Shown here piece by piece: positions 6,387 to 14,392 of a stretch of DNA of 21,752 nucleotides. The stretch is from assembly GCA_002724825.1 (NCBI GenBank), contig PBPU01000117.1, forward strand, positions 1 to 21,752. Direction: 5' to 3'. This stretch comes from Acidimicrobiaceae bacterium (lineage in GTDB: Bacteria; Actinomycetota; Acidimicrobiia; Acidimicrobiales; UBA8592). A model generated the notes under the pieces. It made no database searches. It was not told where the DNA came from and was given only the letters and a program-made list of their open reading frames with translations. Position numbers and translations under genes: made by a program. How positions within the stretch are numbered: position 1 is the stretch's first letter; each line of letters opens with the position of its first letter.

Positions 6387-9300
6387 ATGTGTGGAATTAT
6401 TGCTATTATCCGAAGGCCAGCGCAGCGCGAAGTCCCTACTTCAACGCGGGTCAGAAAGTTAATCGATTCCATTCCTGACGCTACACCGGAAGACCTTCAA
6501 GGTATCCATCTACTAATTGAATCTCTTGCATTGCTAGAGAATGAAACCTCCGGAGTGCCAGGAACAATCTCATTATTGGATGACTCCGAACTGCTCACAC
6601 TACTTATCGAAAAGTGCAAGATAATCGAAACTTCTATTAACAAACTTGAAAGAACTCTTGATAAGACTAATTCTGACCTTAAAGATGTCGAGAAGATCAA
6701 CGCCTGTATTATTCAGGTAAAAGATCTTCTTTGGTCACTTAGTAATGACCGTGTCAGGCTCATTAATTCTGTCCGTGAACTATGCCAAGACAAAAGAGAC
6801 ATAGGATTAGTTGAAACCTTTACATCAATTCATGAGGCGCTTTCCGCCCTCGATAGCTTAGAAGTTCGGGGAAGAGATTCAGCTGGCTTGCACGTGATGA
6901 TTCAAGATCATGCCTTAGACTTAGACGACCCAACGCTCTTATCGGAAATTAACGATCGCTCTTCTGACAATGATTTCAAATCCGGTTCGGTCCGAGTAAC
7001 TAATGGACAAATAAGTTTTGTCTATAAAACTGCTTCTGAGATAGGTCAACTTGGCGACAACACTCTGGTTTTACGAAGCGCCATCCTATCGGACAAACTA
7101 CTCCATCGTGCACTTGCAAGTAGCCAGGCCTCGGCTGTTGTTGTCGGACATACTAGATGGGCAAGCATTGGAATTATTTCTGAGCCGAATGCTCATCCTC
7201 TGAATTCAGAACAAGAGCGTCAGGAAGAAATGCCCTACGTTGTTGCAGCTATAAATGGCGATGTTGACAACTTCGCTGATCTAAAGGAAATAGAAGACCT
7301 ATTGATTTCACCTGCTGTTACTTCAGACTCTAAAGTAATGCCAACCTTAATGGCTCAGCATCTCAGTAAGGAAGGAACGGACACCTTAACAGTTACTGAA
7401 GCATTCAGGAAGACAGCTCGATCTCTTCAAGGGTCAGTTGCGGTTGTCGCCAATGCAGCTTTAGATCCAGAGAATCTCCATCTAGCTCTTCGGGGAAGTG
7501 GGCAAGGGTTGTACGTCGGTTTAGCTGAGGATGCTTACATTGTTGCTAGTGAGCCCTATGGATTCATTGAAAGAACACAGAAGTACTTACGATTAGATGG
7601 GGAATCAGTAGATAACGCAAGTACAAGTTCTGAACCTGGTGAAATTATCACTTTGTCAAAGAGCAATGCTGGAACAATCGAGGGAATTAGTAGAACATCA
7701 TATGACGGAAAATCGCTCCCTGTAGAGGAACAAGAAATTGAGACTGCAGGCATAACTTCCAGAGATATTGACCGGAGAGGTTACCCCCATTTCTTATTAA
7801 AGGAAATAACTGAATCCCCTGACTCATTTCAAAAAACTCTTCGAGGAAAAATAACTGACCTCGATGGGAATCTTAACGTCAGATTAGAAGAGAGCACTTT
7901 CCCCAGTAACCTCAAAAAGAAGTTTCAAAATGGAGAGTTCAGAGAGATTTTTGTTATCGGGCAGGGAACTGCAGCAGTCGCTGGTAACAGCTTGGCTGCA
8001 TTCCTAAACGAGGAAATAGATATTCGAGTTGAATCTCTTCCATCGACTGAATTATCTGGATTCCGATTACGTCCAGACATGACGGATACTTTTGTCGTTG
8101 CAATTAGCCAATCTGGAACGACCACAGACACTAACCGGACAGTGGATCTTATCAGAGCCCGAGGTGGGGCAGTCGTATCGATAGTTAACCGTCGAGATTC
8201 AGAACTAACAAAAAAATCTGATGGCGTCCTCTACACCTCCGATGGGAGAGATATAGAGATGAGTGTTGCTTCGACCAAAGCATTCTATTCACAAATAGCT
8301 GCTGGTTTTCTCTTAGGGATAGCGATTTCAGAATCGGTACGTAGTTCTTCAGATAAAGAAAGTACCAACGAAAGAAGGAATTCTTTACTTCTTGAGCTCA
8401 AAGAGCTTCCTGACCTTATGAGAGAAGTGCTTTCAGCGCAGGAAAAGATATCTGAGATCGCAACTGAATTGGCACCTGCGAAAAGATATTGGGCCATAGT
8501 CGGAAATGGTTTAAATATTGTCGCCGCAAAAGAGATCAGAATTAAACTCTCAGAACTCTGCTATAAATCAATAGCAGCTGATTTCACTGAAGATAAGAAA
8601 CACATTGACCTTTCTGCTGAACCTATGATTCTCGTTTGTGCTGCTGGGCTAGAAGGTTCGGTCGCTGCGGATGCCGCAAAGGAAGTAGCTATATATCGGG
8701 CTCACAAGGCTACTCCAGTAGTGATAACAGATACTCCAGAATTCTTCACTTCTGCTTTTAAAGTGATTGAAGTTCCACCTACAACTAAAGAACTAGCATT
8801 TATCCTATCGACGATGGCCGGCCACATCTTTGGTTATGAAGCGGCGCTATCAATTGATGCTCAGGCAAACCCATTTAGAGAAGTTCGCTCTGCGATCGAA
8901 GTGGCAGTTTCACAAGACCCGAATATGACAGGAGAAGTCATGTTGCGGAACCTGAGACCAAAAATTCAAAAAGCTTCCCAATCGTTTTTCGATGGTCTGC
9001 GTTCTGGTGACTACAACGGAAACCTAGAGGCCAGCACAGCAACAAAAATTCTGATAATGCTTAAATACGCGTTAGGAAGTATTCCACTTGATTCATATCA
9101 ATTAGACTTCGGGAAAGTTGGGACACCTGCAACTATCCTCGAAGACTTAGTTGCGTCCCTGACCGTAGGGATAGAAGAGCTAACTCGAACTATAGATACG
9201 ATTAAGCATCAAGCAAAGACAGTGACCGTTGGAATATCTAGGTCAGACGAGGAAATCATTCAATTGCCGCTTGTTCGAGAGCTACTTGAGTCTGGTACTC

Positions 9301-9809
9301 CAAGAGATAGAGTGAGTTATCGAAATCTTCGCTGTTTAGAAGCACTTAATAGTGGGGTAGAAGATGTGACGGGATATATCCGGTATTCGATAGATGGGGC
9401 TCCTGATGTTGCGCAATTACACATCGTTGATCGAGGTGGAATAGCAGTTGATCTAGTATCAAGAGTGGAAAGAGACCCTAAACTCCGAGGAAGTAAGCAC
9501 CTTGTTGCATCTGATCAGAACGTGATGATCACTAGAGGGCGAAATGATGACCGGACCATAATCTTAGTACCCGAAGTGAAAGATCAGCAGACAGTCGGAC
9601 TGGCATTACTTCACATCCGTCTAGAAAAATATGTTGATGAATACATAGCTAAACAAATACTTGAGGGCTATCAGAATCGCTATGCAAAACTTTATGATTA
9701 CGTTACTGAGACAGAACCAACGTTTCGCAGTGACCTTCTATCCACAATCCCTCTATCTGATCTACTGATGTCTCCGATTGTAGAGCTAGCAGAATTATGG
9801 CGAACTTGA
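6387..9809 (+). CDS. Enlarged GlmS-like glutamine--fructose-6-phosphate aminotransferase
   Basis: The closest family is GlmS, which makes glucosamine-6-phosphate from fructose-6-phosphate and glutamine, but this protein has 1140 residues rather than about 610. Cys2 (MCGIIAII) is the glutaminase nucleophile. Residues about 9-155 are an alpha-helical, partly coiled-coil-like insert. The glutaminase domain then resumes at EVRGRDSAGL (159-168), GHTRWA (254-259), NAHP (268-271) and Asn290-Gly291. The first SIS domain has SQSGTTTDT (574-582) and STKAF (629-633). The second SIS domain has Lys720, Glu723 and His739, aligned with E. coli Lys485, Glu488 and His504. Where E. coli ends with the Lys603 tail, this protein has Arg834 and continues for about 300 unrecognised residues. 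Adjacent glmM supports a role in amino-sugar synthesis. Overall family certain, exact reaction not. Confidence 0.85.
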   Translation: MCGIIAIIRRPAQREVPTSTRVRKLIDSIPDATPEDLQGIHLLIESLALLENETSGVPGTISLLDDSELLTLLIEKCKIIETSINKLERTLDKTNSDLKDVEKINACIIQVKDLLWSLSNDRVRLINSVRELCQDKRDIGLVETFTSIHEALSALDSLEVRGRDSAGLHVMIQDHALDLDDPTLLSEINDRSSDNDFKSGSVRVTNGQISFVYKTASEIGQLGDNTLVLRSAILSDKLLHRALASSQASAVVVGHTRWASIGIISEPNAHPLNSEQERQEEMPYVVAAINGDVDNFADLKEIEDLLISPAVTSDSKVMPTLMAQHLSKEGTDTLTVTEAFRKTARSLQGSVAVVANAALDPENLHLALRGSGQGLYVGLAEDAYIVASEPYGFIERTQKYLRLDGESVDNASTSSEPGEIITLSKSNAGTIEGISRTSYDGKSLPVEEQEIETAGITSRDIDRRGYPHFLLKEITESPDSFQKTLRGKITDLDGNLNVRLEESTFPSNLKKKFQNGEFREIFVIGQGTAAVAGNSLAAFLNEEIDIRVESLPSTELSGFRLRPDMTDTFVVAISQSGTTTDTNRTVDLIRARGGAVVSIVNRRDSELTKKSDGVLYTSDGRDIEMSVASTKAFYSQIAAGFLLGIAISESVRSSSDKESTNERRNSLLLELKELPDLMREVLSAQEKISEIATELAPAKRYWAIVGNGLNIVAAKEIRIKLSELCYKSIAADFTEDKKHIDLSAEPMILVCAAGLEGSVAADAAKEVAIYRAHKATPVVITDTPEFFTSAFKVIEVPPTTKELAFILSTMAGHIFGYEAALSIDAQANPFREVRSAIEVAVSQDPNMTGEVMLRNLRPKIQKASQSFFDGLRSGDYNGNLEASTATKILIMLKYALGSIPLDSYQLDFGKVGTPATILEDLVASLTVGIEELTRTIDTIKHQAKTVTVGISRSDEEIIQLPLVRELLESGTPRDRVSYRNLRCLEALNSGVEDVTGYIRYSIDGAPDVAQLHIVDRGGIAVDLVSRVERDPKLRGSKHLVASDQNVMITRGRNDDRTIILVPEVKDQQTVGLALLHIRLEKYVDEYIAKQILEGYQNRYAKLYDYVTETEPTFRSDLLSTIPLSDLLMSPIVELAELWRT

Positions 9810-9825
9810 GCATCTATAGGACTTT

Positions 9826-11178
9826 ATGCTGATGATTCCAATCGTAACTCCGAGCGAAATGAAGTCTATCGATGCATCTTCCGACCAACCTCTTGACGTT
9901 CTTATACAGCGGGCAGGAAGCGCAGTTGCGTGGTCAGCACGGAAATTTCTTAGCGGAACCTACGGAAAACGTGTCGTAGTGATCTATGGGAAAGGCAATA
10001 ACGGGAAAGATGGAAGGGTTGCAGCGTCCTATCTTCGGAAATGGGGAATAAAGACTATCGAGTATTCTGTTTCTGAGACCCCAAAACAACTTCCCAAGTG
10101 CGACCTTGTTATTGATGCCGCATACGGGACTGGAATTCGGGGAGAATATTTTGCGCCAATTACAGACGCGCCTGTGATTGCCGTTGATATTCCAAGTGGT
10201 ATCGATGGTTTAACAGGTGAGGTAATGGGACTTCCTATGCACTCTAATTGGACAATTACCTTTCAGGCTTTAAAGCCCGGCCATCTAATTCCTCCTGGAA
10301 GTAATTATGTTGGCGATATTGAAATTATCGATATTGGCCTTGATACTTCCCATATTGAAACATTCCTAATCCAGCGTTCAGATATTACGACATGGCTACC
10401 GAAAAAATTGACAACGGAACATAAATGGAAGTCAGCGTGTTGGATAATTGGTGGCTCTGCAGGAATGGACGGGGCCCTATCCTTAGCAGCAGAAGCCGCT
10501 CAACGGGCAGGGTCAGGTTACGTCCGAATAAGCACTCCTGGTACTATGCCCATAGGGCCAATAGAAGCTGTTTCACACTTTATTGCTGAAGAAGGGTGGG
10601 AAGACGACTTCCGGAACAATGCGGATAGATTTTCTTCTGGAATCATCGGTCCAGGTCTTGCAGTGTCAAGCTCAAACATTAAATCCATCCAAAAAGCAGT
10701 TTCTGATTCCGAGATCCCCCTTGTAGTAGATGGGGGTGCCATCAAAGCTTTAGGTGAGAATCTTGAAATTTTACAGGCAAGGAAATCTGACACGATCTTT
10801 ACTCCCCATGAACGAGAGTTCGAGGATTTAGTTGGCTCTAGGCCAAGCCCTCGGCGGATTGAAGACGTTCGTAGTGCCGCAAAGTTAACTAATTCTATTG
10901 TTTTACTTAAAGGCCCGATTACGGTTGTAGCTAACCCTGAAGGACGTTGTTTGGTTGTAGCAAACGGTGATCATAGATTAGCTACTGCTGGAACTGGCGA
11001 TGTACTTGCAGGAATTATCGGCGCTTTTCTTGCTCAGGGAGTTCCTAGCATGGAAGCAGCAGCTATGGGTGCCTGGGTTCATGCAGAAGCTGGACAATTT
11101 TTATTTAAATATGGCATGGTAGCATCTGATCTCATCAACCTAATTCCGGAGGTATTACATGAGACCGACGTGGGCTGA
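9826..11178 (+). CDS. nnr: Bifunctional NAD(P)HX epimerase / ADP-dependent NAD(P)HX dehydratase
   Basis: This enzyme repairs hydrated NADH and NADPH: the N-terminal YjeF_N domain epimerises R-NAD(P)HX to the S form and the C-terminal kinase-fold domain dehydrates it. The product has 450 residues. The epimerase part (about 4-190) shows GKGNNGKDGRVAASYLRKWG, where many relatives have a Gly instead of the Lys in NNGxDG, then DLVIDAAYGTGIRG and AVDIPSGIDG. The dehydratase part (about 195-450) has IIGGSAGMDGALSLAAEAA, GIIGPGLAVS, VVDGGA, FTPHEREFEDLVG and ATAGTGDVLAGIIGAFLAQG. AGGA-type ribosome-binding sequence lies 5 bases before ATG 9826; ATG 9832 is an alternative. Its 3' end overlaps alr by 20 bases. 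Confidence 0.93.
   Translation: MLMIPIVTPSEMKSIDASSDQPLDVLIQRAGSAVAWSARKFLSGTYGKRVVVIYGKGNNGKDGRVAASYLRKWGIKTIEYSVSETPKQLPKCDLVIDAAYGTGIRGEYFAPITDAPVIAVDIPSGIDGLTGEVMGLPMHSNWTITFQALKPGHLIPPGSNYVGDIEIIDIGLDTSHIETFLIQRSDITTWLPKKLTTEHKWKSACWIIGGSAGMDGALSLAAEAAQRAGSGYVRISTPGTMPIGPIEAVSHFIAEEGWEDDFRNNADRFSSGIIGPGLAVSSSNIKSIQKAVSDSEIPLVVDGGAIKALGENLEILQARKSDTIFTPHEREFEDLVGSRPSPRRIEDVRSAAKLTNSIVLLKGPITVVANPEGRCLVVANGDHRLATAGTGDVLAGIIGAFLAQGVPSMEAAAMGAWVHAEAGQFLFKYGMVASDLINLIPEVLHETDVG
11148..11153 (+). promoter_or_regulatory. Strong ribosome-binding site of alr inside nnr
   Basis: GGAGGT lies 5 bases before ATG 11159, within the last codons of nnr. It fixes the alr start and shows that alr translation begins before nnr translation ends, which suggests coupling. 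Confidence 0.8.
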
Positions 11179-12265
11179 TATAGATCTTGAAGCAATTAAA
11201 CACAATGTCCGAGAGATAACTCAAGTAGTTTCGCCTGCAAGTCTTTGTGCAGTTGTCAAAGCCGATGGGTATGGGCATGGGGCAATCCCAGTAGCTCGAG
11301 CAGCTGTGTCTGCAGGAGCGAAGTGGCTCGCAGTTGCCTTGGTTGAAGAAGGAATTGTGCTTCGTGAAGCGGGTATCGAGGCTCCAATTTTGCTTCTGTC
11401 TGACCCCCGTCCCAGAGAGATGGTCCAGGTTGCCGAATATGGACTAAGGCCAGCTGTATATAGCGGAGAGGGTATAGCTGCTGCAGCTGCAGCAGCGACT
11501 CAAGTAGATAAAGAAATCTACGTTCATTTGAAAATAGATACAGGTATGCGTCGAGTCGGAGTAGAACCTGATTTAGCAATTACTTTAGCTCAAGCAATAT
11601 CTGAAAAGTCATCCTTGATCCTCGATGGTTTATGGACTCACTGTGCTGTTGCGGATAGTCCTTCTAACCCATTCACAGCTACGCAGCTCGCTCGCTTTGA
11701 CGACGTAGTGAAAGAAATGCGTACTCAAGGTATAAGTTCGAACATGCTGCATGCCGCTAATTCTGCTCTAGCAATCAATAATCAAGACGGAAGATTTGAC
11801 CTAGTTCGGTGCGGGTTGGCAATATATGGCCTATCTCCTTTAGAAGGTATAGATGCAACACTAAATCTTCGTCCGGCAATGAAAGTTCGTTCTGAAGTGT
11901 CGTATGTTAAGACAATTGAAGCTGGAGAAGGCGTTTCTTACGGACTAAGTTGGGCTGCTCAGCAAAGCACTAGAATCGCAACTGTCCCGATGGGATATGC
12001 AGACGGATTACGTCGTGATGCTGGTCACCGAGGGGGAGAAGTTCTTATTGGTGGAAAGCGACACCCTATTGTAGGAAACGTTACGATGGATCAGTTTTTG
12101 GTTGATTGTGGAGAGAATGAAGTCGCTTCTGGTGATGAAGTAGTGATTTTAGGTCCTCAAGGTGACGATCAGATTTCGGCAGCAGAATGGGCTGAGATAT
12201 TTGAGACGATCACATACGAAATCATTTGTGGAATAGAGAGTCGAATTCCGCGAAGGTATTCGTAA
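11159..12265 (+). CDS. alr: Alanine racemase
   Basis: Alr is a pyridoxal-phosphate enzyme that interconverts L- and D-alanine, supplying D-Ala for peptidoglycan. The product has 368 residues, the normal length. MRPTWADIDLEAIKHNV opens the barrel, and Lys34 in AVVKADGYGHGA binds the cofactor. Tyr261 in GEGVSYGLSW is the second catalytic base, followed by PMGYADGLRRD and GNVTMDQFLVD. An Ala run at about residues 107-113 is encoded by GCT/GCA codons. The start is fixed by a strong ribosome-binding site within nnr, with which it overlaps by 20 bases. Pairing of nnr with alr is common in Actinobacteria. Confidence 0.96.
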   Translation: MRPTWADIDLEAIKHNVREITQVVSPASLCAVVKADGYGHGAIPVARAAVSAGAKWLAVALVEEGIVLREAGIEAPILLLSDPRPREMVQVAEYGLRPAVYSGEGIAAAAAAATQVDKEIYVHLKIDTGMRRVGVEPDLAITLAQAISEKSSLILDGLWTHCAVADSPSNPFTATQLARFDDVVKEMRTQGISSNMLHAANSALAINNQDGRFDLVRCGLAIYGLSPLEGIDATLNLRPAMKVRSEVSYVKTIEAGEGVSYGLSWAAQQSTRIATVPMGYADGLRRDAGHRGGEVLIGGKRHPIVGNVTMDQFLVDCGENEVASGDEVVILGPQGDDQISAAEWAEIFETITYEIICGIESRIPRRYS

Positions 12266-12282
12266 TTTAGGGATGGTTAGGG

Positions 12283-13143
12283 ATGCTTACAGATATTGAT
12301 GGAATCGAAGTCGGCAATTGGAGTGATACAGAAGCGAAAACAGGATGTACGGTAATATTGTTTCCAGAGGGAACTACTGCATCGGGCGAGATTCGTGGCG
12401 GGGCACCAGCAACAAGAGATTTCGCATTGCTGCACCCCAGTCGGTTAGTAGAGCGTATTGATTCTGTGGTGCTCTCAGGTGGGTCAGCTTATGGTTTAGC
12501 AGCTTGCGAAGGTGTGATGAGTTTTCTTGAAGAGCGTGGACAAGGCTTTGCCACATCTTCAGGTAAAGTTCCCATCGTTGTAGGGATGTCACTTTTTGAT
12601 CTGAATGAAGGTGACTCTACTAGGCGGCCTGGCGCAAAGGAAGGAAGAGAAGCTGCGGAAAGAGCTTCCTCAACCAAAACTGACGTTGGGTTAATCGGGG
12701 CAGGTACAGGTGCGACGATTTCTAAGTGGAGAGGTAAGGAGCATTCGAAGTCCGGAGGTCTTGGCTCAGCTACGTGCAGGTCAGGGGACCTGATAGTTGC
12801 TGCAATGTTGGCGGTAAATGCTAGTGGTGATATAGATGATGGCGTAGTTCGCCAGTCGATACTCGGTGGGACGTTTGAGTTTCCTGAAATTGTCCCATTT
12901 GAGAACACAACAATAGGAGTTGTTGTCACTAATGCAAGATTGACAAAAGGCGAATGTTTTCTAGCTAGCCAGAGTGCGCATGATGGCTTTGCTAAAGCTA
13001 TCTTTCCCGCACACACTCAGGGGGATGGCGATGCCATTGTTGTGGCGGCTACAGGAACTGTAGAAGCTTCCTTAGGAGAAGTTCGACTTCTTACAACTGT
13101 GGCAGTTGAAAAAGCTATACGAAGTGTCGGAAAAGTGGCATAG
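12283..13143 (+). CDS. P1/S58-family self-processing peptidase or amidase
   Basis: The 286-residue product belongs to the DmpA/NylC-like (MEROPS S58) Ntn-hydrolase family. Members cleave themselves into two chains, freeing a catalytic Ser or Thr, and act as aminopeptidases or amidases on varied substrates. Visible marks are GIEVGNWSD, TGCTVILFPEGTTASGEIRGGAP, VVLSGGSAYGLAA, GLIGAGTGATISKW, SGGLGSA and NTTIGVVVTNARLTK. By analogy with NylC, cleavage would be between Asn208 and Thr209. The substrate cannot be predicted from the sequence. It starts 17 bases after alr and probably shares its transcript. A family split between true peptidases and poorly known paralogues makes the enzymatic role uncertain. 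Confidence 0.85.
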   Translation: MLTDIDGIEVGNWSDTEAKTGCTVILFPEGTTASGEIRGGAPATRDFALLHPSRLVERIDSVVLSGGSAYGLAACEGVMSFLEERGQGFATSSGKVPIVVGMSLFDLNEGDSTRRPGAKEGREAAERASSTKTDVGLIGAGTGATISKWRGKEHSKSGGLGSATCRSGDLIVAAMLAVNASGDIDDGVVRQSILGGTFEFPEIVPFENTTIGVVVTNARLTKGECFLASQSAHDGFAKAIFPAHTQGDGDAIVVAATGTVEASLGEVRLLTTVAVEKAIRSVGKVA

Positions 13144-13196
13144 CTTTAAATGCAATCCCGACCGTTGTTTGGGGATGATCTTAGACTCACAAGCAC

Positions 13197-13202
13197 TAAC
13201 CT
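13197..13202 (+). promoter_or_regulatory. Candidate -10 box for a leaderless tsaE transcript
   Basis: TAACCT matches TANNNT and ends exactly 6 bases before the GTG start at 13209, the same geometry as at the glmS start. No good Shine-Dalgarno sequence is present, and a TAA overlapping this box in the same frame excludes an upstream start. Confidence 0.4.
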
Positions 13203-13208
13203 GAGAGA

Positions 13209-13694
13209 GTGTTTAATACAAAAACGAAAAACGTCGAAGAGACCCAAGCGCTAGCTGCATCTATAGCTGAGCTTGTAATTGCGAAAGATGTTTTATTACT
13301 TGTTGGCGACTTAGGGGCAGGGAAAACGGCATTTACTCAAGGTTTTGGAAAGGCATTGGGAGTGGGAGAACCCATTACCAGTCCGACTTTCACTCTCGCT
13401 AAAAGCTATTCTGGTCGACTCACACTAAATCACTTAGATGTCTATAGGATCGAAGATTTGGAAGAGGTCCGTGATTTGGCTTTACCTGAGCTACTCGAAG
13501 GTGAAGCAGTAACCCTTATCGAATGGGGAGATCAAATAGTCCCTTCGATACCGCAAAACTATCTTGAGATTCGATTTGAGTATGGCCAAGAGGATGATGA
13601 CCGCATAGTAAAAATCTCCCATATCGGTTCGAGTTGGCACAAGCGGATAGAACAACTCCAAGGGGCTCTTTCTGAATGGAGTATTAAGCAGTGA
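13209..13694 (+). CDS. tsaE: tRNA t6A biosynthesis ATPase TsaE
   Basis: TsaE is the ATPase that works with TsaB and TsaD in forming N6-threonylcarbamoyladenosine at position 37 of tRNAs that read ANN codons. The product has 161 residues. The Walker A loop is GDLGAGKT (33-40), followed by TSPTFTLAKSY, LNHLDVYRIEDLEEV and TLIEWGDQI, all typical. Translation starts at GTG; the in-frame TAA 10 bases upstream leaves no earlier option. A GTGA overlap joins it to tsaB. The TsaC/Sua5 enzyme that makes the threonylcarbamoyl donor is not in this window. Confidence 0.95.
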   Translation: MFNTKTKNVEETQALAASIAELVIAKDVLLLVGDLGAGKTAFTQGFGKALGVGEPITSPTFTLAKSYSGRLTLNHLDVYRIEDLEEVRDLALPELLEGEAVTLIEWGDQIVPSIPQNYLEIRFEYGQEDDDRIVKISHIGSSWHKRIEQLQGALSEWSIKQ

Positions 13695-14392
13695 TTATTT
13701 TAGGAATCGAAAGCGCTACGTCGCAGGTGGGGTGCGCTATTGGAGGGCATGAAGGTGTTCTTGCCTCAGTTCATTCATCGCGAGGGAAAAGACACGCAGA
13801 GAATCTGACCCCTCAGATTGAATTTGTTCTTGAACAGGCGAGAATAAGAATGGATGAGATCAGCGTAGTTGCTGTCGATGTTGGTCCAGGTCTATATACC
13901 GGACTACGCGTGGGAATTGCTACTGCAGTTTCTATCGCTTTCGGTCTTGGAGTTCCGATGATAGGAGTGACAAGCCTTGATTTACTTGCATACCCAGTCA
14001 GGTACTGCTCAAAACTTATAGTGGCTACTATTGATGCTCGAAGAGGCGAAGTTTTCCATGCGAATTACCTACAAGTACCAGGAGGAGTTCAAAGAGTAAG
14101 CGAACCAGCAGTAAGCACTCCAGACGATTTAGCTGCAGATCTTATAGCTCATGGGAATGAAGCGCTGTTGGTAGGTGATGGGGCATTGCGCTATACAGAA
14201 ACTTTCGCTGGCCTTCGAGGGGTGGATGCTGCCGAACCTAACATTGCATACCCGTCGGCTGATTCGATTGTTCAACTAGCCCACGCAAAGGCCCTCCGAG
14301 AAGAATTTGTTACGCCAACCGAGTTAGAACCGGTGTACTTGAGGAAGCCGGATGCCGTTGAGATTGAAAACCAGAAGCGAAAATTATCATGA
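13691..14392 (+). CDS. tsaB: tRNA t6A biosynthesis protein TsaB
   Basis: TsaB is the inactive ASKHA-fold partner that dimerises with TsaD in the bacterial t6A synthase. The product has 233 residues. The N-terminus MIILGIESATSQVGCAIGG and the stretch DVGPGLYTGLRVGIATA are characteristic of the family. It lacks the metal-binding His pair of TsaD, as expected for TsaB. It starts at a GTG whose last base pairs overlap the tsaE stop (GTGA), and its own end overlaps rimI (ATGA). The four genes tsaE-tsaB-rimI-tsaD are therefore translationally coupled. Confidence 0.95.
   Translation: MIILGIESATSQVGCAIGGHEGVLASVHSSRGKRHAENLTPQIEFVLEQARIRMDEISVVAVDVGPGLYTGLRVGIATAVSIAFGLGVPMIGVTSLDLLAYPVRYCSKLIVATIDARRGEVFHANYLQVPGGVQRVSEPAVSTPDDLAADLIAHGNEALLVGDGALRYTETFAGLRGVDAAEPNIAYPSADSIVQLAHAKALREEFVTPTELEPVYLRKPDAVEIENQKRKLS

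Noticed and set aside
11477..11496. A perfect 20-base palindrome of GCTGCTGCAG and its complement inside alr.
   Set aside because: It encodes an Ala run with GCT/GCA codons, and such runs readily give palindromes. It lies in mid-gene with no promoter context.
12269..12285. Short direct repeat TAGGGATG before the S58 peptidase gene.
   Set aside because: Two 8-base copies 2 bases apart are easily explained by chance and ribosome-binding purine content.
12489..13016. A 175-codon minus-strand open frame inside the S58 peptidase gene.
   Set aside because: The plus-strand gene is motif-rich and complete; the antisense product has no recognisable features.
13154..13177. Five-base inverted repeat ATCCC/GGGAT downstream of the S58 peptidase gene, considered as a terminator.
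   Set aside because: The stem is too short, the loop is long and there is no T tract.
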